In this document: positions 1 to 7,681 of the stretch, in pieces
How the letters are laid out: each line of letters starts with the position of its first letter
Numbering within the stretch: the first letter of the stretch is position 1
Assembly: GCA_913055685.1 (NCBI GenBank)
Contig: CAJXKC010000001.1
Location: forward strand, 496,001 to 560,000
Length of the DNA stretch: 64,000 nt
Source: an uncultured Flavobacteriales bacterium
GTDB lineage: Bacteria; Bacteroidota; Bacteroidia; Flavobacteriales; Schleiferiaceae
Reading direction: 5' to 3'
Position numbers and translations under genes: made by a program
Notes under the pieces: generated by a model
Told to the model about the DNA's origin: nothing
The model's input: the letters and a program-made list of their open reading frames with translations, nothing else
The model's database searches: none

Positions 1-132
1 AATGGCTTCATAATCTAAACCCGCGCTGGAAACAATTCCGATGGCATCGCCATGAATGGCATCATAGGCAATGAGCTCTTCGCCTTGGCCTTCGACCCAC
101 TCGCCTTGAACGTAGTTCTTTATTTTTTGCAT
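1..132 (-). CDS. paaZ: PaaZ, bifunctional ring-opening enzyme, N-terminal fragment
   Basis: The first 44 codons of a minus-strand gene that runs off the left edge. The product begins MQKIKNYVQGEWVEG and continues with an aldehyde-dehydrogenase-type start that matches the N terminus of PaaZ. In the phenylacetate pathway PaaZ hydrolyses oxepin-CoA (MaoC-like domain, outside the window) and oxidises the semialdehyde with NADP+ (ALDH domain). I assign it from this N-terminal pattern plus the many paa genes to the right. The ATG at 132 is preceded by an A-rich leader shared with paaA. Only about 6% of a full-length PaaZ (around 680-830 residues) is visible, so domain completeness cannot be judged. 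Confidence 0.8.
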   Translation of the reverse strand, partial: MQKIKNYVQGEWVEGQGEELIAYDAIHGDAIGIVSSAGLDYEAI

Positions 133-138
133 GCTGTG

Positions 139-184
139 CTTTTTTGAGAGCGCTAAAGGTACGGCGAGCAAAAGGGCTTTACAA
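139..184 (-). promoter_or_regulatory. paaZ promoter and leader
   Basis: Reading the minus strand: TTG at 184-182, a 20-nt spacer, TACCTTTA at 161-154 (one mismatch to the Bacteroidota TAnnTTTG box), then the leader CGCTCTCAAAAAAG at 152-139, six nt before the ATG. The same 14-nt leader occurs in front of paaA (30598-30585), which argues for shared control or a shared transcription/translation start. Confidence 0.55.
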
Positions 185-265
185 GTTTTAAGATATCACT
201 GGATTGGAATAAATAGAAGATGGTTTTATATGGTTTCCTCTATCTTTGACCCACAATATTTCCCG

Positions 266-1558
266 ATGAAAAAAATCATCACTGCTTTTGCCTATTTGGT
301 TATTATTCTATTTGGCCTCTCTGCTTTTGGCTGGATGGTAAAACACATTACCAAAGGCGACAAGGATTTTGGTACAAACCTTACTAAAGGCTTAGACTCC
401 TTTGTTTCTTTCTTAGACCTTTTTGAGCAATCGGTTGAAGAGGTTAAAAAGCTTCCCGAGACCTTTGTGCCCACCCCTAAAGACTTTGAAGCCGTAAATA
501 ATCTTGAGGAAGACCTCATCGTGCTTACTTCCTACAGTAATGAGGCAAAAAACCGAACGGTTGAAATTCGCAACCTACGAGACGACAGCGTCCTCCATAG
601 TTGGAATATCCCCAATCCGCATCAGGAGCACGATCGCATAATGGACCCTTTACTCCTACCCAATAAAACTTTGGTCTACTCTTACAATGGTGTAACTGGA
701 ATAAGGGCGGTGGACAGTCTGGGAAATGAAGTGTGGAAGCAAGACACTATTGCCCATCACCACAGTATGAATTTGGATAGCGCAGGCAATATCTGGGCCT
801 GCACCTACACCAAGGAAAACGGTGGTTTTATTATTTATAAAGGCTTTTACCATTTAGACGGTCGCGAACTAGCCTATATTGACAACACTATTTCTAAGCT
901 GGATGCCAAAACGGGTCACCTGCTTTTCCATAAGTCCATTACCGAAATCTTGGTGGAGAACGGCTTGGAAAACATTCTAATTAAGTCCAATAATTCGGAT
1001 GATCCCATCCACTTAAACGACGTGCAGCCGGCTTTAAGAACAACGGAATATTACCAGGAGGGTGATTTGTTTTTAAGCTTTAGAAATATTTCAGCCATTA
1101 TTCATTACCGCCCTTCAAACAATAAGGTTATTCGATTACTGGAAGGAGCTTTTTATAGTCAGCATGACGTTGACTTCCTAAACGACAGCACGATTTATTT
1201 CTTCAATAACAACTCCCAGACCTTATGGTTAGGTCGGGCTACCACTTGGCGTACCGCCGATGAGCGCATTAACGCAGGAGACTTCTACTCAAACGTTATG
1301 GCTTATGACCTTAAGAATGAGCGTTATTTTTACCTCAGTAAGGAAGCTTTTGCCGCTAATGATATCTTCACCTTTACCGAGGGCATGTCCGAGATCTTAG
1401 CTAATGGCAACCTTTGGGTCGAAGAACAAAATAGTGGTGTATTATGGGTACTGAATGGCGAGGAAGTCGTTTACAAAAACGTGATTGAAAGTCAGCACCC
1501 TGGCCATCATCACCTTAGCAACTGGACGCGAATATTAAAAGATTATGATAAGCAATAG
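266..1558 (+). CDS. Membrane-anchored arylsulfotransferase-family protein
   Basis: 430 residues from the ATG at 266. In-frame codons back to 131 would run through the divergent paaZ promoter, and MKKIITAFAYL gives a clean signal anchor (about residues 4-22). The rest is a beta-propeller-like sequence with repeated His-rich turns (HHSMNLDSAGNIW, QHDVDFLND, ILANGNLWV) typical of the ASST / Arylsulfotran_2 family. Characterised ASST enzymes transfer sulfate between phenols without PAPS, but the acceptor and even activity are unknown here. It heads an operon: its stop overlaps the small gene at 1545, which in turn overlaps a PAPS-type sulfotransferase. The family call is good; the reaction is inferred. 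Confidence 0.75.
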   Translation: MKKIITAFAYLVIILFGLSAFGWMVKHITKGDKDFGTNLTKGLDSFVSFLDLFEQSVEEVKKLPETFVPTPKDFEAVNNLEEDLIVLTSYSNEAKNRTVEIRNLRDDSVLHSWNIPNPHQEHDRIMDPLLLPNKTLVYSYNGVTGIRAVDSLGNEVWKQDTIAHHHSMNLDSAGNIWACTYTKENGGFIIYKGFYHLDGRELAYIDNTISKLDAKTGHLLFHKSITEILVENGLENILIKSNNSDDPIHLNDVQPALRTTEYYQEGDLFLSFRNISAIIHYRPSNNKVIRLLEGAFYSQHDVDFLNDSTIYFFNNNSQTLWLGRATTWRTADERINAGDFYSNVMAYDLKNERYFYLSKEAFAANDIFTFTEGMSEILANGNLWVEEQNSGVLWVLNGEEVVYKNVIESQHPGHHHLSNWTRILKDYDKQ

Positions 1559-1691
1559 CCTTTTTTATATAGGCCCCGGAATGGGTGCCGGCACCATGAT
1601 TTTGGTTTTGGTAATTGCCGCCATAGTGGTTTTTTCCATTGGCTATATCATCTGGCTAAAAGCCAAAAAGCTATTTAAGAAAAAAGACTAA
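1545..1691 (+). CDS. 48-residue single-span membrane protein
   Basis: A short gene embedded between two sulfotransferase-type genes. The ATG at 1545 lies inside the last codons of the upstream gene, and the stop TAA (1689-1691) shares its A with the ATG of the downstream gene (TAATG), a typical coupling arrangement. The product starts MISNSLFYIGPGMG, has one hydrophobic helix (about residues 18-37, rich in I/L/V/A) and a strongly basic tail (KAKKLFKKKD), which predicts a cytoplasmic C terminus. An internal ATG at 1581 would give 36 residues. I do not recognise a family. The perfect overlap on both sides is the main reason to call it a gene. Confidence 0.65.
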   Translation: MISNSLFYIGPGMGAGTMILVLVIAAIVVFSIGYIIWLKAKKLFKKKD

Positions 1692-3055
1692 TGCCCTATT
1701 ATTTGCTCTTAGCTTTTGGGGGCTTATGGGCCGTTCTCTTCTTGCGCTTTAATCGCGCTTGGCTTTATAAAGTTGCCTTGAATAGTGTGGCGGTTCTCGA
1801 CACCATGCTTAGCGACAAGAGCGATGACGAAAAATTGGAAATACTGCCCAAGGCTACTGCCAGTTTACTGGGCTCACTTTTACTAAGTTTACTGCTTATT
1901 GTGCTGGCAATTGGCATTGCCTATTTGCCTTACGGCGGAAGCGAATACCTCTTTGGTCCTTCACCAGAAAGGCCAGCTTGGCTGGAGATTACCGCCCTTT
2001 CCATCGGTGCTTCCATTCCTTTCTTTTTGCCATTTAGGCGCGGACTCAGCAATTACTCGGAGCTTTCAATTTTACTGCACCGCTTAGTACTGAATCACCC
2101 AGCCATTGGCCTGCGTTTGTTTAAACGGGAGTTAAAACAAAAGAAAAAAGCCGGAATTGGGGCTCGGAAAGACTTTGTAATAATAAGTGGCTTGGCCCGA
2201 GCGGGAACCACCTCTTTGATGAACCTCCTCGCGGCCCGAGACGAATTAGACAGCCTTTCCTATGCCAATATGCCTTTTCTGCTGAGTCCAAATCTGTGGG
2301 CCAAGATTTACAATCCGAAAAAGGGAACCGAAAAAGAGCGCAGTCATAAAGATGGTATTAAAATCGGGCTAAAGTCTTATGAGGCCTTAGAAGAGTACTA
2401 TCATAAGGTGGCCGCTGATAATCGTTTCATTAAAGATAATCGGCTAGTTGAATACGACCTCCGCCAAGAGGAAGTTGAAAGCTACCTCGATTACCAAAGT
2501 TTAATTCGTAAAAGCGCCCGTCATCTATATTTAGCCAAAAACAATAACTTTCTACTCCGCTATAAAAGTATCCGCAAGTATAATAGCGATTTTGTTATGG
2601 TGCTTTTATTCCGGGAGCCTCTAAGCCATGCCAGCTCCTTAATGGAAAAACACCGTCAGTATTCAGAGATGCAAGCGCAGGACCCTTTTATACTGGAATA
2701 CATGAATTGGCTGGGCCACCATGAGTTTGGTGAGGGTCATAAGGCTTTTCAATTCGAAGGGCAAGCTTTGGTGGAAGGAAAGCCTCAGGACTTGAATTAC
2801 TGGCTAGAGCTTTGGCTTAATTATTACCAAAGGGCTCTAGCGATCGATGATTCTAAAACTTTATTCTTGGCCTATGAGGATTTTTGTGCTCAGCCAAATG
2901 AGGCACTCCATCGAATTTTTAAGGCTGTAAACCTTTCGCCCGAAAAAACCGCAATTCCAGCCTTTAAAAACTCCCGGGAAATTGAGGCTAAGGCAGACCC
3001 CGCCTTAGTGGAAAAGGCAGGGGCCCTTTATCAAAAACTAAAGGCTAAAGCTTAA
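1691..3055 (+). CDS. Membrane-anchored PAPS-dependent sulfotransferase-like protein
   Basis: 454 residues. Hydrophobic segments lie near 3-19, 60-80 and 97-115, followed by a soluble domain from about 160. GLARAGTTS (167-175) is the 5'-phosphosulfate-binding P-loop of sulfotransferases. A second typical region is FVMVLLFREPLSHASS, the 3'-phosphate loop area (Arg and Ser). Such enzymes move sulfate from PAPS to a hydroxyl on a carbohydrate, lipid or small molecule; the acceptor cannot be read from sequence. It is translationally coupled to the small membrane protein upstream. Its stop overlaps the stop of the convergent KAS III gene by 4 bp. The family call is firm, the substrate unknown. Confidence 0.78.
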   Translation: MPYYLLLAFGGLWAVLFLRFNRAWLYKVALNSVAVLDTMLSDKSDDEKLEILPKATASLLGSLLLSLLLIVLAIGIAYLPYGGSEYLFGPSPERPAWLEITALSIGASIPFFLPFRRGLSNYSELSILLHRLVLNHPAIGLRLFKRELKQKKKAGIGARKDFVIISGLARAGTTSLMNLLAARDELDSLSYANMPFLLSPNLWAKIYNPKKGTEKERSHKDGIKIGLKSYEALEEYYHKVAADNRFIKDNRLVEYDLRQEEVESYLDYQSLIRKSARHLYLAKNNNFLLRYKSIRKYNSDFVMVLLFREPLSHASSLMEKHRQYSEMQAQDPFILEYMNWLGHHEFGEGHKAFQFEGQALVEGKPQDLNYWLELWLNYYQRALAIDDSKTLFLAYEDFCAQPNEALHRIFKAVNLSPEKTAIPAFKNSREIEAKADPALVEKAGALYQKLKAKA

Positions 3056-4119
3056 ACGCGGTAGGTAATGGCGTTTATACTCATCCCCGCTCCTACCGAA
3101 GCCAATAAAATTATATCTCCTTCCTTGAGGTCGTCGTGGCCCTCCAACTGACCTTTGCGGAGAAGGTCCAATAAAGTAGGAACGGTAGCCACCGAACTAT
3201 TACCCAGTAAGTGAATACTCATAGGCATAATTCCCTCGGGGGCCGGAGTTTTATAAAGTCTAAAAAAGCGCTTAATAATAGCCTCATCCATCTTTTCGTT
3301 GGCTTGATGAATTAAGACTTTCTTTACCTGATTAATCGAAACTCCTGATCGATCCAAGCAAATTTTCATTGCGGCCGGTACATGGGTCAAGGCAAATTGA
3401 TAAATCTTGCTACCCTGCATTTTTATATAACGGGTGTCGTGGCCTGCCTCTGGATTGTAGCTTTCGCCATAATCCAAGAAATAAGCTTCCTCCTCGGTAA
3501 AGGTCTGGGAAGCGGTGCTTAAGATTCCCTTTTTTAAATCCTTATCTATCGCTTCTACCACTGCCGCTCCGGCACCGTCCGAGAAAATCATAGAATCGCG
3601 ATCATGCTTATCTACCTTACGCGATAAGGTCTCCGCTCCGATTACCAGATAACGTTTACCCTGGCCGGCCAAAATATAGTTATAGGCCAAAATCATGGCC
3701 TGCACCCATCCCGGACAACCGTAAAGTATATCGAAAGCAATACAATTCGGGTTTTTAATCTTCAGGTCGTGCTTAACCCGTGTAGCAAGACTGGGTAAAA
3801 TATCGGACTGAATCTTTCCGTGGGGAATATTTCCAAAATTGTGTGCCACAATAATGCCATCTAATGCTTCGGGCTCCACCCCAGAGTCCTCAATAGCTCG
3901 TTGCGCCGCAATAGTGGCTAAATCAGAGGTCTGCTGCTCTGGTTTCGCATATCGTCGCTCGCGGATACCGGTAATTTCTTCAAACTTGCGAATAGTCTCT
4001 TCTCCAGGTTGATCTATTAAAGCGCCTTCACGAGTGTAAAACTTGTTAGCAATGAAGTCTTCATTGGGAACTCTTAATTCAGGAATGCAAGATCCGGTAC
4101 CGGTAATTTCAAGGTTCAT
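3052..4119 (-). CDS. 3-oxoacyl-ACP synthase III (KAS III) family protein
   Basis: 355 residues with the full KAS III triad: Cys135 in LYGCPGW, His271 in LIHQANEKM and Asn307 in LGNSSVATVP. KAS III enzymes condense an acyl-CoA starter with malonyl-ACP. This one differs from housekeeping FabH around the cysteine (YGCPGW rather than ACSGF), so it may accept an unusual starter. It stands alone on the minus strand between a sulfotransferase and a FAS1 gene. A 23-bp palindrome just before its ATG nearly matches the one before the Nudix-type regulator at 18801, which ties it to the paa genes. Enzyme family sure; starter unit unknown. Confidence 0.85.
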   Translation of the reverse strand: MNLEITGTGSCIPELRVPNEDFIANKFYTREGALIDQPGEETIRKFEEITGIRERRYAKPEQQTSDLATIAAQRAIEDSGVEPEALDGIIVAHNFGNIPHGKIQSDILPSLATRVKHDLKIKNPNCIAFDILYGCPGWVQAMILAYNYILAGQGKRYLVIGAETLSRKVDKHDRDSMIFSDGAGAAVVEAIDKDLKKGILSTASQTFTEEEAYFLDYGESYNPEAGHDTRYIKMQGSKIYQFALTHVPAAMKICLDRSGVSINQVKKVLIHQANEKMDEAIIKRFFRLYKTPAPEGIMPMSIHLLGNSSVATVPTLLDLLRKGQLEGHDDLKEGDIILLASVGAGMSINAITYRV

Positions 4120-4121
4120 GG

Positions 4122-4144
4122 CTTAGTGTATTATTAACACAAAG
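4122..4144. promoter_or_regulatory. Candidate operator before the KAS III gene
   Basis: CTTAGTGT (4122-4129), a 7-bp AT spacer, ACACAAAG (4137-4144). The arms pair at 7 of 8 positions. It starts 3 bp upstream of the ATG at 4119, where a bound repressor would block initiation. It matches the palindrome at 19510-19532 in both arms except one base, with the same spacer length. Confidence 0.6.
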
Positions 4145-4210
4145 TAATAAAATCATTTTATCAAATGTATAAGAAGCTAGAAGATGCCAAAGCCATTGCC
4201 TAAAATATTG

Positions 4211-4260
4211 ACCAAACCTTTTGGTTTTGTTTAACGTTTATCATTATAAGTTAAACAAAA
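4211..4260. promoter_or_regulatory. Inverted repeats upstream of the FAS1 gene
   Basis: A perfect 11-bp inverted repeat, TTTTGTTTAAC (4225-4235) and GTTAAACAAAA (4250-4260), is separated by 14 bp and ends 12 bp before the ATG at 4273. A smaller repeat ACCAAA/TTTGGT (4211-4216, 4220-4225) abuts it. The hairpin is AT-rich and lacks a T-run, so an operator or an ECF-type promoter is more likely than a terminator. Confidence 0.45.
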
Positions 4261-4272
4261 AACACCTGTAAA

Positions 4273-5274
4273 ATGAAATCATTTTTAAAGAAAGGGCTTA
4301 TCCTAGCGATGAGCAGCATGATGTTTTTAAGCTCATGTTCAGACGATGACAACAATGACCAAAACCCAGATCCAGGACCGCAAAGTTTAACCGCCACCTT
4401 AGCTGCCGACGCACGCTTTAGTGTATTGGTGGACGCCTTGCAACGCACCGGCTTAGATGCGACACTAGATGCCTCAGGAACCTATACGGTATTTGCGCCC
4501 ACTGATGCAGCATTTACTACTGCCTTAGGCGATTTAGGCTACAATAGTTTAGATGAGTTAGAAGCCGCTTTAACTACTGCTGGATTACGCAATGTACTCT
4601 TGTATCACGTTTTAGGAGCCGAAGTAATGGCTGCTGATGTGAGCACAGTTTATGCCAGCCCGGCCGCCACAAACGCAGATGGTGACGCCCTGTCTTTATT
4701 CATTAATGCAGGTAGTGAAGTACTAATTAATGATGCCGCTACCGTTCGTGAAACCGACATCAACGCGAGCAATGGGGTGGCCCACGTTATTGATGCCGTA
4801 ATTCTACCCTTAAGTGTTTATGGCCTCATTCAGGTTAACCCAGACTACAGCAGCTTGGAGGCGGCCCTTGGTTTAGCTGATGGGAACCTAGACGACGTTC
4901 TAAGTGGCGACGCTGCTCAGTACACTTTATTTGCTCCAAATAATGCGGCCTTTGACACCGTAGTTGCAAATACTCCGGGGGTAAACAACTTGGGCGAACT
5001 AGTTGCAGCCCTAGGTACCGATGTATTGTCTACCGTTTTATTGTATCACGTAGTAGACGGAACCGTATTAGCGGCCGACCTAAGCACCGGCAGCGTAAAT
5101 ACCTTGGCCAGCGACGGTATGGGAGGCCAGCTTGATATATTCATTAATATCGGAACCGAAGTAAATATCATTGACGATAATAATGATACTCAGGATGCCG
5201 TAGTGACCGGCACCGACTTTGTGGGTACGAATGGCGCGATGCATACCATTAGCAGCGTTTTATTACCACAGTAG
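4273..5274 (+). CDS. FAS1 (fasciclin) domain surface lipoprotein
   Basis: 333 residues. A lipoprotein signal ends at Cys22 (FLSSC); the acidic stretch after it (SDDDNND) resembles the export signal that sends Bacteroidota lipoproteins to the cell surface. Two FAS1 domains follow, about residues 38-180 and 184-332, each with the TVFAPTDAAF / TLFAPNNAAF strand and the LLYHV-H motif. FAS1 proteins mediate adhesion or matrix binding. The gene is monocistronic: its own inverted-repeat upstream region on one side and a strong terminator 20 bp after its stop. Family call is certain; the ligand is unknown. Confidence 0.92.
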   Translation: MKSFLKKGLILAMSSMMFLSSCSDDDNNDQNPDPGPQSLTATLAADARFSVLVDALQRTGLDATLDASGTYTVFAPTDAAFTTALGDLGYNSLDELEAALTTAGLRNVLLYHVLGAEVMAADVSTVYASPAATNADGDALSLFINAGSEVLINDAATVRETDINASNGVAHVIDAVILPLSVYGLIQVNPDYSSLEAALGLADGNLDDVLSGDAAQYTLFAPNNAAFDTVVANTPGVNNLGELVAALGTDVLSTVLLYHVVDGTVLAADLSTGSVNTLASDGMGGQLDIFINIGTEVNIIDDNNDTQDAVVTGTDFVGTNGAMHTISSVLLPQ

Positions 5275-5293
5275 TATAAAGCTTTGATAATAT

Positions 5294-5325
5294 AAAGCCC
5301 GTGTAGAATAATCTACACGGGCTTT
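5294..5325. terminator. Bidirectional rho-independent terminator
   Basis: A perfect 14-bp stem (5294-5307 with 5312-5325, core GCCCGTGTAGA) with an ATAA loop and a T-rich tail on the plus strand. It lies between the converging FAS1 and prolyl oligopeptidase genes and can serve both. Confidence 0.93.
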
Positions 5326-5351
5326 TATTTTTAGAAGTTAATTCACTCTAT

Positions 5352-7535
5352 TTATTCAGCTGCAGCTTCTGCTGAATAGGGACTAGGTAATTTCTCATAT
5401 CCCATATTATAGAGGATGAAGCTCCACTTGTCGGCTTGCTCCTCGATTATTTGCTCGGTCGATTTACCCGCACCGTGACCGGCATTGGTAGCAATACGAA
5501 TAAGTACGGGGTTTTCACCTTGGTGACCGTCTTGTAGGGCGGCCGCAAACTTAAAGCTATGTGCAGGAACTACGCGGTCGTCATGATCTCCAGTAGTAAC
5601 CATAGTAGCGGGATAAGCCGTTCCCTTTTTAACATTATGCACAGGCGAATAGCCTAAAAGATAGTCGAACATTTCTTTGCTATCATCGGCCGTTCCGTAA
5701 TCGGTATGCCATCCCGCTCCAGCGGTAAACTTGTGGTAACGAAGCATATCTAATACTCCTACAGCCGGCAAGGCCACCGCCATAAGCTCAGGGCGCTGAG
5801 TCATGGTTGCACCCACTAATAAGCCACCATTAGAACCTCCGTGAATAGCCAGTTTTTCGGAACTAGTGTACTTCTCGGCGATGAGGTATTCAGCGGCAGC
5901 GATAAAGTCATCATATACATTTTGCTTATTCATCTTGGTGCCTGCCATATGCCATTCTTCGCCATATTCGCCTCCACCGCGTAAGTTGGCTACCGCATAA
6001 ACACCACCTTGCTGAAGAAAAACAATATTGCTAGTGCTAAAGCCTGGGGTAAGGCTAATATTGAAACCTCCGTATCCATAAAGTAAGGTCGGATTGCTTC
6101 CATCTAGCTTAAGGCCTTTCTTATAGGTTAACATCATAGGCACCTTGGTACCGTCCTTCGATGTGTAGAAAACCTGCTTAGATTCGTATAAATCTGGATT
6201 AAAGTCTACTGCCGACTTACGGTATAAAGTAGACTCACCCGATGCTATATCGTACTTAAAGGTAGTTCCTGGATATACATAGGAAGTAAAGCTGTAATAG
6301 ATATGGTCATCATCCCATTTGCCGCCAAATCCACCAACTGAGCCTAAGCCAGGTAGGTCAATTTCACGTTCTAATTCACCCTCAGGGCTATATTGGAATA
6401 CCTTTTCAATTACATCAATCATATAGGTCGCAAAAAACTTGCCTCCAGCGGTACCAATACTCAATACATTTTCGGTTTCTGGAATTACGTCTACCCAATT
6501 TTCGGGAGCGAGCTTATCGAAAGTGGTTTTTACCACCCGACCCTTTGGCGCATTGCGATTCGTTTTTAACCATAGGGTTTCTCCTGCGGTATGAATAATA
6601 CTTTGATCGCTATCAAAACCGGTAACGATAGCGCGAATAGCGGCCTCAGGTTGATCTAGCTTTTGAATGTAAAGCTCATTTCCAGTAGTTGATTCGGCTG
6701 CGGAGATCACTAGATACTGATCGTCCTCGGTTACATAGCCTCCTACATAGCGGCGCTTCATATCCGGGCCACCAAAAATCAATTTATCATCGGCCTGGCT
6801 TGTTCCTAATTTGTGGAAATACAATTTATGCATATCCGTCATTGCGGTTAACTGCGAGCCCCCTTCGGGTTTGTCGTAAGAGCTGTAATAAAAGCCCTCA
6901 TTACCTTTCCAGCTTAGGCCAGAAAACTTCACATCCATAAGCGTGTCTCCCATAATTTCCTTGCTCTCGGCCTCCATCACGATTACCTTTCTCCAATCGG
7001 AGCCTCCTTCAGAAATTTGGTAGGCACAAAGCGATCCGTCGGTGCTAAAGGTTAAGCCTCCTAATGAAGTAGTGCCATCCTCGGAAAATTTGTTAGGATC
7101 CAAGAAAACTTCTGCCTCTTCCATAGAGCCACCCTCGGTTTTAAAACGATAAAGCACAGACTGCTTTTGTAAGCCATCATTCTTGGAAAAATAGGTGTAG
7201 TCTCCTCTTTCGAAGGGAGCTCCTACTTTTTCATAATTCCAGAGCTCGGTCAATTTGTTTTTTATCTCCTCCCGATAAGGGATTTGCTCTAAGTAGCCGA
7301 AAGTCACCTTGTTCTGGGCTTCTACCCAGGCTTCGGTTTCCTCGGAACGGTCATCTTCTAACCAACGGTATGGATCGGCCACTTCGGTGCCAAAGTAATT
7401 GTCGACTACCGTGCTGTCTTTTCTGGTTTCGGGATAATCTAGGCTCATGCCTGGTACCTCTTTTTTCTGTTCTTGATTACAAGCTAGCAGAAGGGCTGCA
7501 GCAGCCATACTACTAAACAATGTTACTTTTTTCAT
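5352..7535 (-). CDS. Prolyl oligopeptidase (S9A) lipoprotein
   Basis: 727 residues from the ATG at 7535; the codons before it lack a signal, while [10 protein letters not shown]...LLLAC is a lipoprotein signal peptide. An N-terminal seven-bladed propeller region (about 80-430) is followed by an alpha/beta-hydrolase domain with the nucleophile Ser568 in GGSNGG, the Asp in GDHDDRVVP and the His in [17 protein letters not shown]-like ([12 protein letters not shown]) marks the oxyanion region. The family cuts proline-containing short peptides; this copy should act in the periplasm or at the outer membrane. The length fits S9A enzymes. It has no operon partner. Confidence 0.93.
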   Translation of the reverse strand: MKKVTLFSSMAAAALLLACNQEQKKEVPGMSLDYPETRKDSTVVDNYFGTEVADPYRWLEDDRSEETEAWVEAQNKVTFGYLEQIPYREEIKNKLTELWNYEKVGAPFERGDYTYFSKNDGLQKQSVLYRFKTEGGSMEEAEVFLDPNKFSEDGTTSLGGLTFSTDGSLCAYQISEGGSDWRKVIVMEAESKEIMGDTLMDVKFSGLSWKGNEGFYYSSYDKPEGGSQLTAMTDMHKLYFHKLGTSQADDKLIFGGPDMKRRYVGGYVTEDDQYLVISAAESTTGNELYIQKLDQPEAAIRAIVTGFDSDQSIIHTAGETLWLKTNRNAPKGRVVKTTFDKLAPENWVDVIPETENVLSIGTAGGKFFATYMIDVIEKVFQYSPEGELEREIDLPGLGSVGGFGGKWDDDHIYYSFTSYVYPGTTFKYDIASGESTLYRKSAVDFNPDLYESKQVFYTSKDGTKVPMMLTYKKGLKLDGSNPTLLYGYGGFNISLTPGFSTSNIVFLQQGGVYAVANLRGGGEYGEEWHMAGTKMNKQNVYDDFIAAAEYLIAEKYTSSEKLAIHGGSNGGLLVGATMTQRPELMAVALPAVGVLDMLRYHKFTAGAGWHTDYGTADDSKEMFDYLLGYSPVHNVKKGTAYPATMVTTGDHDDRVVPAHSFKFAAALQDGHQGENPVLIRIATNAGHGAGKSTEQIIEEQADKWSFILYNMGYEKLPSPYSAEAAAE

Positions 7536-7631
7536 ACTGTTAGGATTAAATAGCGGGGCTAGATCGGTACACAAATATAAGGGCTGTAAATCTTTCTCTG
7601 CTAGCTTGACCTGAAATAGCAAGAATAAAAA

Positions 7632-7660
7632 AACCCCGGTGCTCCGAAGAGACCGGGGTT
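7632..7660 (-). terminator. Terminator of the giant type IX-secreted protein gene
   Basis: On the minus strand AACCCCGGT pairs with ACCGGGGTT (7660-7652 with 7640-7632), with an inner CTC-TTCG-GAG hairpin (UUCG tetraloop) and a following T-run. It lies 21 bp after the stop of the gene ending at 7682. Confidence 0.9.
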
Positions 7661-7681
7661 CTAATTATCTAAGGGCTAAGC

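Noticed and set aside
131-265. 45-codon N-terminal extension of the arylsulfotransferase frame
   Set aside because: It overlaps the divergent paaZ start and promoter, lacks protein-like composition, and a proper signal anchor starts at 266.
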